In this document: positions 14,911 through 16,929 of the stretch, piece by piece | Numbering within the stretch: the stretch's first letter is position 1 | How the letters are laid out: each line of letters begins with the position of its first letter | Assembly (NCBI GenBank): GCA_038043285.1 | Contig: JBBTCJ010000035.1 | Coordinates: 1 to 16,929, forward strand | DNA from: JBBTCJ01 sp038043285 | GTDB taxonomy: Bacteria; Planctomycetota; Phycisphaerae; UBA1845 | Reading direction: 5' to 3' | DNA: 16,929 nt | The notes under the pieces: model-generated | Told to the model about the DNA's origin: nothing | Databases searched by the model: none | The model's input: the letters and a program-made list of their open reading frames with translations, nothing else | Program-made: the position numbers and the translations under genes

Positions 14911-15087
14911 ATGGAAGCGCGTGGTTGGGGGGCTGTCCGCGCAGCGTGTTGTTGTGACGTCGCCGAACGCGACCGACGGATCGCGGTCCGCCGGCGGCTG
15001 GGCACGGTCGCGAATCTCCCCTTCGCTCAGAATGGCGGCGGTGGATCGCCTCCTGGGCAAGGCAACGCACGCCTTCGACGGACCTGA
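14911..15087 (+). CDS. Possible 58-residue ORF filling the murF-mraY gap
   Basis: An ATG directly abuts the murF stop (TGAATG), and the frame runs 58 codons to a TGA at 15085-15087, six bases before the mraY GTG and in the same frame. The product starts MEARGWGAVRAACCC, has an Arg-rich middle (ERDRRIAVRRRLG) and a Gly/Pro-rich end. It resembles nothing I know, has no membrane segment and has only moderate codon bias, so it may not encode a stable protein. Its value may be positional: mraY has no Shine-Dalgarno, and reinitiation from this frame would supply ribosomes. Confidence 0.25.
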   Translation: MEARGWGAVRAACCCDVAERDRRIAVRRRLGTVANLPFAQNGGGGSPPGQGNARLRRT

Positions 15088-15093
15088 CGACAC

Positions 15094-16236
15094 GTGCTCT
15101 ATCACCTCCTGCAGCGGCTCTTCGGCGAACGGCACTATGCCTATGAGAACGTCCTGTTCCGCGGCGCCTGCGCGGCGCTTCTTTCTTTTGCGATCGTGCT
15201 GGCGCTGGGACCGTGGATGATCCGGCAGCTCATCAAGTGGAAGCTTGGTGACAAGCCGGAGTTCGACCACGCCTCGCTCAACGAACTGACCCGCGACAAG
15301 AGCAATGTGCCGACGATGGGGGGCATTCTGATCCTCTCGGCGATCGGAGCCTCGGTGCTTCTTCTCGCGGACCTCACCAACTTTTACGTTCGCATGGGCC
15401 TCATTTGTCTGGTCTGGCTGGGGATTGTCGGGGCGATTGATGACGGATTGAAGCTGACCGCGAAACGGCGGGCGATTACCCGCGATGGGCTGCGGATGGG
15501 GGAAAAACTGTTGTTCCAGTTCGGGCTGGGCGTGATCCTGGGGTACTTCGTTTACCACCACGGCGGTCAGAACTTCGCGGTGCTCAGTCCGCTGGTCGAT
15601 GGCGGGACGGTGCCGGCCTACAACGTCCTGTCCGTTCCGTTCTACAAGACCGGCGTGGAACTTTCCGCCCTGGGATTCATGTTCGTCACCGTGCTGGTGA
15701 TGACCGGCTCGTCGAACGCGGTGAACCTGACGGACGGCATGGACGGGCTGGCGTCGGGGTGCGTGGCCCTTTGCACGCTGGTGTTTGCCATCCTCACGTA
15801 CGTCGTGGGGACCGAGGATTTGGCCGGAAAGCTGCTGCTTCTGCACATTCCCAAGAGCGATGAGCTGGTGGTGCTGTGCTGCGCGATGCTCGGGGCCTGT
15901 CTGGGGTTTCTTTGGTACAACTGTCATCCGGCGAAGGTGTTCATGGGTGACACGGGGTCGCTTCCGTTGGGCGGACTGATCGGATACGTGGCCGTCGTGA
16001 CCCGGCAGGAATTGATGCTGCTGATTGCGGGCGGCGTCTTCGTGCTGGAGGCGGTGTCGGTCATCATGCAGATCGGGTACTTCAAATGGAGCGGCGGGAA
16101 ACGCATCTTCCGCTGCGCGCCGATCCATCACCACTTTCACCTCGGAGGGTGGAGCGAGCCGCAGACGGTCGTGCGGTTTTGGCTGCTGGCGGCGGTCTTT
16201 TCCTTCGCCGCCCTGGCGACGATCAAGCTGCGGTAG
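15094..16236 (+). CDS. mraY: Phospho-N-acetylmuramoyl-pentapeptide-transferase MraY
   Basis: MraY is the inner-membrane enzyme that transfers phospho-MurNAc-pentapeptide to undecaprenyl phosphate, giving lipid I. The 380-residue product has about ten hydrophobic segments. Motifs are VPTMGGILIL (72-81), GAIDDGLKL (113-121, with Asp116 and Asp117), NLTDGMDGLA (211-220), KVFMGDTGSLPLGG (281-294, with Asp286) and PIHHHFHLGGW (343-353). The three Asp residues are the conserved magnesium/catalytic set. The start is GTG 15094: an in-frame TGA at 15085 forbids a longer one, and MLYHLLQRL aligns with the usual MLxxL N-terminus. It is about 20 residues longer than E. coli MraY (360 aa). No Shine-Dalgarno is seen. 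Confidence 0.97.
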   Translation: MLYHLLQRLFGERHYAYENVLFRGACAALLSFAIVLALGPWMIRQLIKWKLGDKPEFDHASLNELTRDKSNVPTMGGILILSAIGASVLLLADLTNFYVRMGLICLVWLGIVGAIDDGLKLTAKRRAITRDGLRMGEKLLFQFGLGVILGYFVYHHGGQNFAVLSPLVDGGTVPAYNVLSVPFYKTGVELSALGFMFVTVLVMTGSSNAVNLTDGMDGLASGCVALCTLVFAILTYVVGTEDLAGKLLLLHIPKSDELVVLCCAMLGACLGFLWYNCHPAKVFMGDTGSLPLGGLIGYVAVVTRQELMLLIAGGVFVLEAVSVIMQIGYFKWSGGKRIFRCAPIHHHFHLGGWSEPQTVVRFWLLAAVFSFAALATIKLR

Positions 16237-16341
16237 GCGGCGACCGCATCGGTATGCAACGAGGCCTCGCGCCGGCACTCCGACGACCGGGATGGATCGG
16301 ATTCATGCCGGACCGCGGCGGCGGACGAAACTGTTGGAGAC
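16237..16341 (+). other. mraY-ftsW gap with possible 31-residue ORF; no murD
   Basis: In the classical order murD lies here, but only 105 bases separate mraY from ftsW. An ATG at 16254 opens a 31-codon frame (start MQRGLAPALRR) that ends at a TGA at 16347-16349, overlapping the ftsW start by 8 bases. It has no recognisable features and may be chance or a short coupling ORF. No promoter or terminator is evident. Confidence 0.3.
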
Positions 16342-16929
16342 ATGGCTGAGGCTCGAGCGAGAATGGCGCAGGTTGAACATCGTAGAGTCGATCCCAGCGC
16401 CCTGGTCGTGGTCTGGGCCAGCCTGGTGTCGATCGGACTGGTCATGGTGGCCTCCGCCTCGGTGTCTTTGGATCGACCGGTGCTGTCGGAAAACGTCTGG
16501 ACGACGCCGTTGGGGCGACAGGTGATCTTTGCGGCGATCGGTTTTGGATTGATGGCCCTGACCGCCAAGGTGTCGGTGAAGGCGCTTTCCTCCGCCGGGA
16601 TCCGCAAGGCGGCCTGCTGGACGCTCTATGGAGTCAGTGTTGCTTTGCTGGTGGCGGCCTTGATTCCCGGACTGGCGGATCCACACCGCGGATCACACCG
16701 CTGGCTTCGCGTCGGTGGGCTTGGGCTGGACATCGGGCTGCAACCATCGGAGCTGGCCAAACTTGCGCTGGTCGGCACGCTGGCGTGGTTTTTCGGTGAA
16801 CGTCCCCATCATGCGCGCACGTTCTGGCGGGGGTTTGTTCCCGCCGCATTGTCGGCCGGCGTGGTCGTCGGCCTGGTGGGAAAAGAGAACCTGGGGACGG
16901 CCGCGTTGTTGGCATGTGTGACGGGGGCC
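16342..16929 (+). CDS. ftsW: Peptidoglycan polymerase FtsW, 5' part (cut by window edge)
   Basis: FtsW is the SEDS-family glycosyltransferase that polymerises lipid II at the septum together with FtsI. The 196 codons present encode an N-terminal cytoplasmic tail, membrane helices at about 20-42, 60-75, 93-110, 136-151 and 165-180, and the SEDS motifs GSHRWLRVG (117-125) and LQPSELAKLALV (133-144). The loop motif usually read as EPDLGT or QPDLGT appears as KENLGTA (181-187). RodA is the alternative; position in the dcw cluster favours FtsW. The start is uncertain: ATG 16342 has GGAG only 2 bases away, and ATG 16363 (residue 8) is possible. The catalytic Asp of the later periplasmic loop lies beyond the window. 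Confidence 0.9.
   Translation, partial: MAEARARMAQVEHRRVDPSALVVVWASLVSIGLVMVASASVSLDRPVLSENVWTTPLGRQVIFAAIGFGLMALTAKVSVKALSSAGIRKAACWTLYGVSVALLVAALIPGLADPHRGSHRWLRVGGLGLDIGLQPSELAKLALVGTLAWFFGERPHHARTFWRGFVPAALSAGVVVGLVGKENLGTAALLACVTGA

Noticed and set aside
14731..16278. 515-aa minus-strand frame opposite murF, mraY
   Set aside because: Antisense shadow with low-complexity Gln/Arg/His composition; mraY is unmistakable on the other strand.

Overview
The window is GC-rich bacterial chromosome, almost fully coding, with no sign of mobile DNA, CRISPR arrays or stable RNA genes. It most resembles the phylum Planctomycetota, probably Phycisphaerae or a related lineage. That call rests on memory of two gene families at 1.1-2.5 kb: a small membrane protein, and a helix-turn-helix protein with an acidic linker and C-terminal membrane helices. 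I recall both only from planctomycete genomes and could not check this. The gene set implies a Gram-negative-type envelope with meso-diaminopimelate peptidoglycan.

Left part (1-3658). folE (GTP cyclohydrolase I) lies on the minus strand. A 368-base divergent spacer with a good sigma70-like promoter separates it from a plus-strand group: the small membrane protein, the membrane-tethered HTH protein and, after a 248-base gap, an OmpA-domain lipoprotein with a coiled coil. Middle part (3695-6459). Three minus-strand genes form a probable operon transcribed in the order S41-family peptidase, thiL, tsaE. The thiL stop overlaps a likely TTG start for tsaE, and the S41 protein has His where the catalytic Lys of its family is expected.

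Right part (6694 to the end). A division and cell wall (dcw) cluster runs on the plus strand from a clear promoter: mraZ, a 266-base spacer with several predicted stem-loops, a possible 84-aa protein, rsmH, a membrane-anchored double-LysM protein, an ftsL-like gene, ftsI, murE, murF, a possible 58-aa ORF filling the murF-mraY gap, mraY, and the 5' part of ftsW (cut by the window edge). Order matches the classical cluster except that a LysM gene sits between rsmH and ftsL, and murD is missing between mraY and ftsW.

MurE and MurF build the UDP-MurNAc-pentapeptide, MraY moves its phospho-MurNAc-pentapeptide part onto the lipid carrier, FtsW and FtsI polymerise and crosslink septal glycan, FtsL scaffolds them, MraZ probably autoregulates the cluster, and RsmH methylates 16S rRNA. 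I found no wholly new system. The items most worth a second look are the structured mraZ-rsmH spacer, the small ORFs packed between core genes, the LysM insertion, the S41 active-site change and the membrane-tethered HTH protein.
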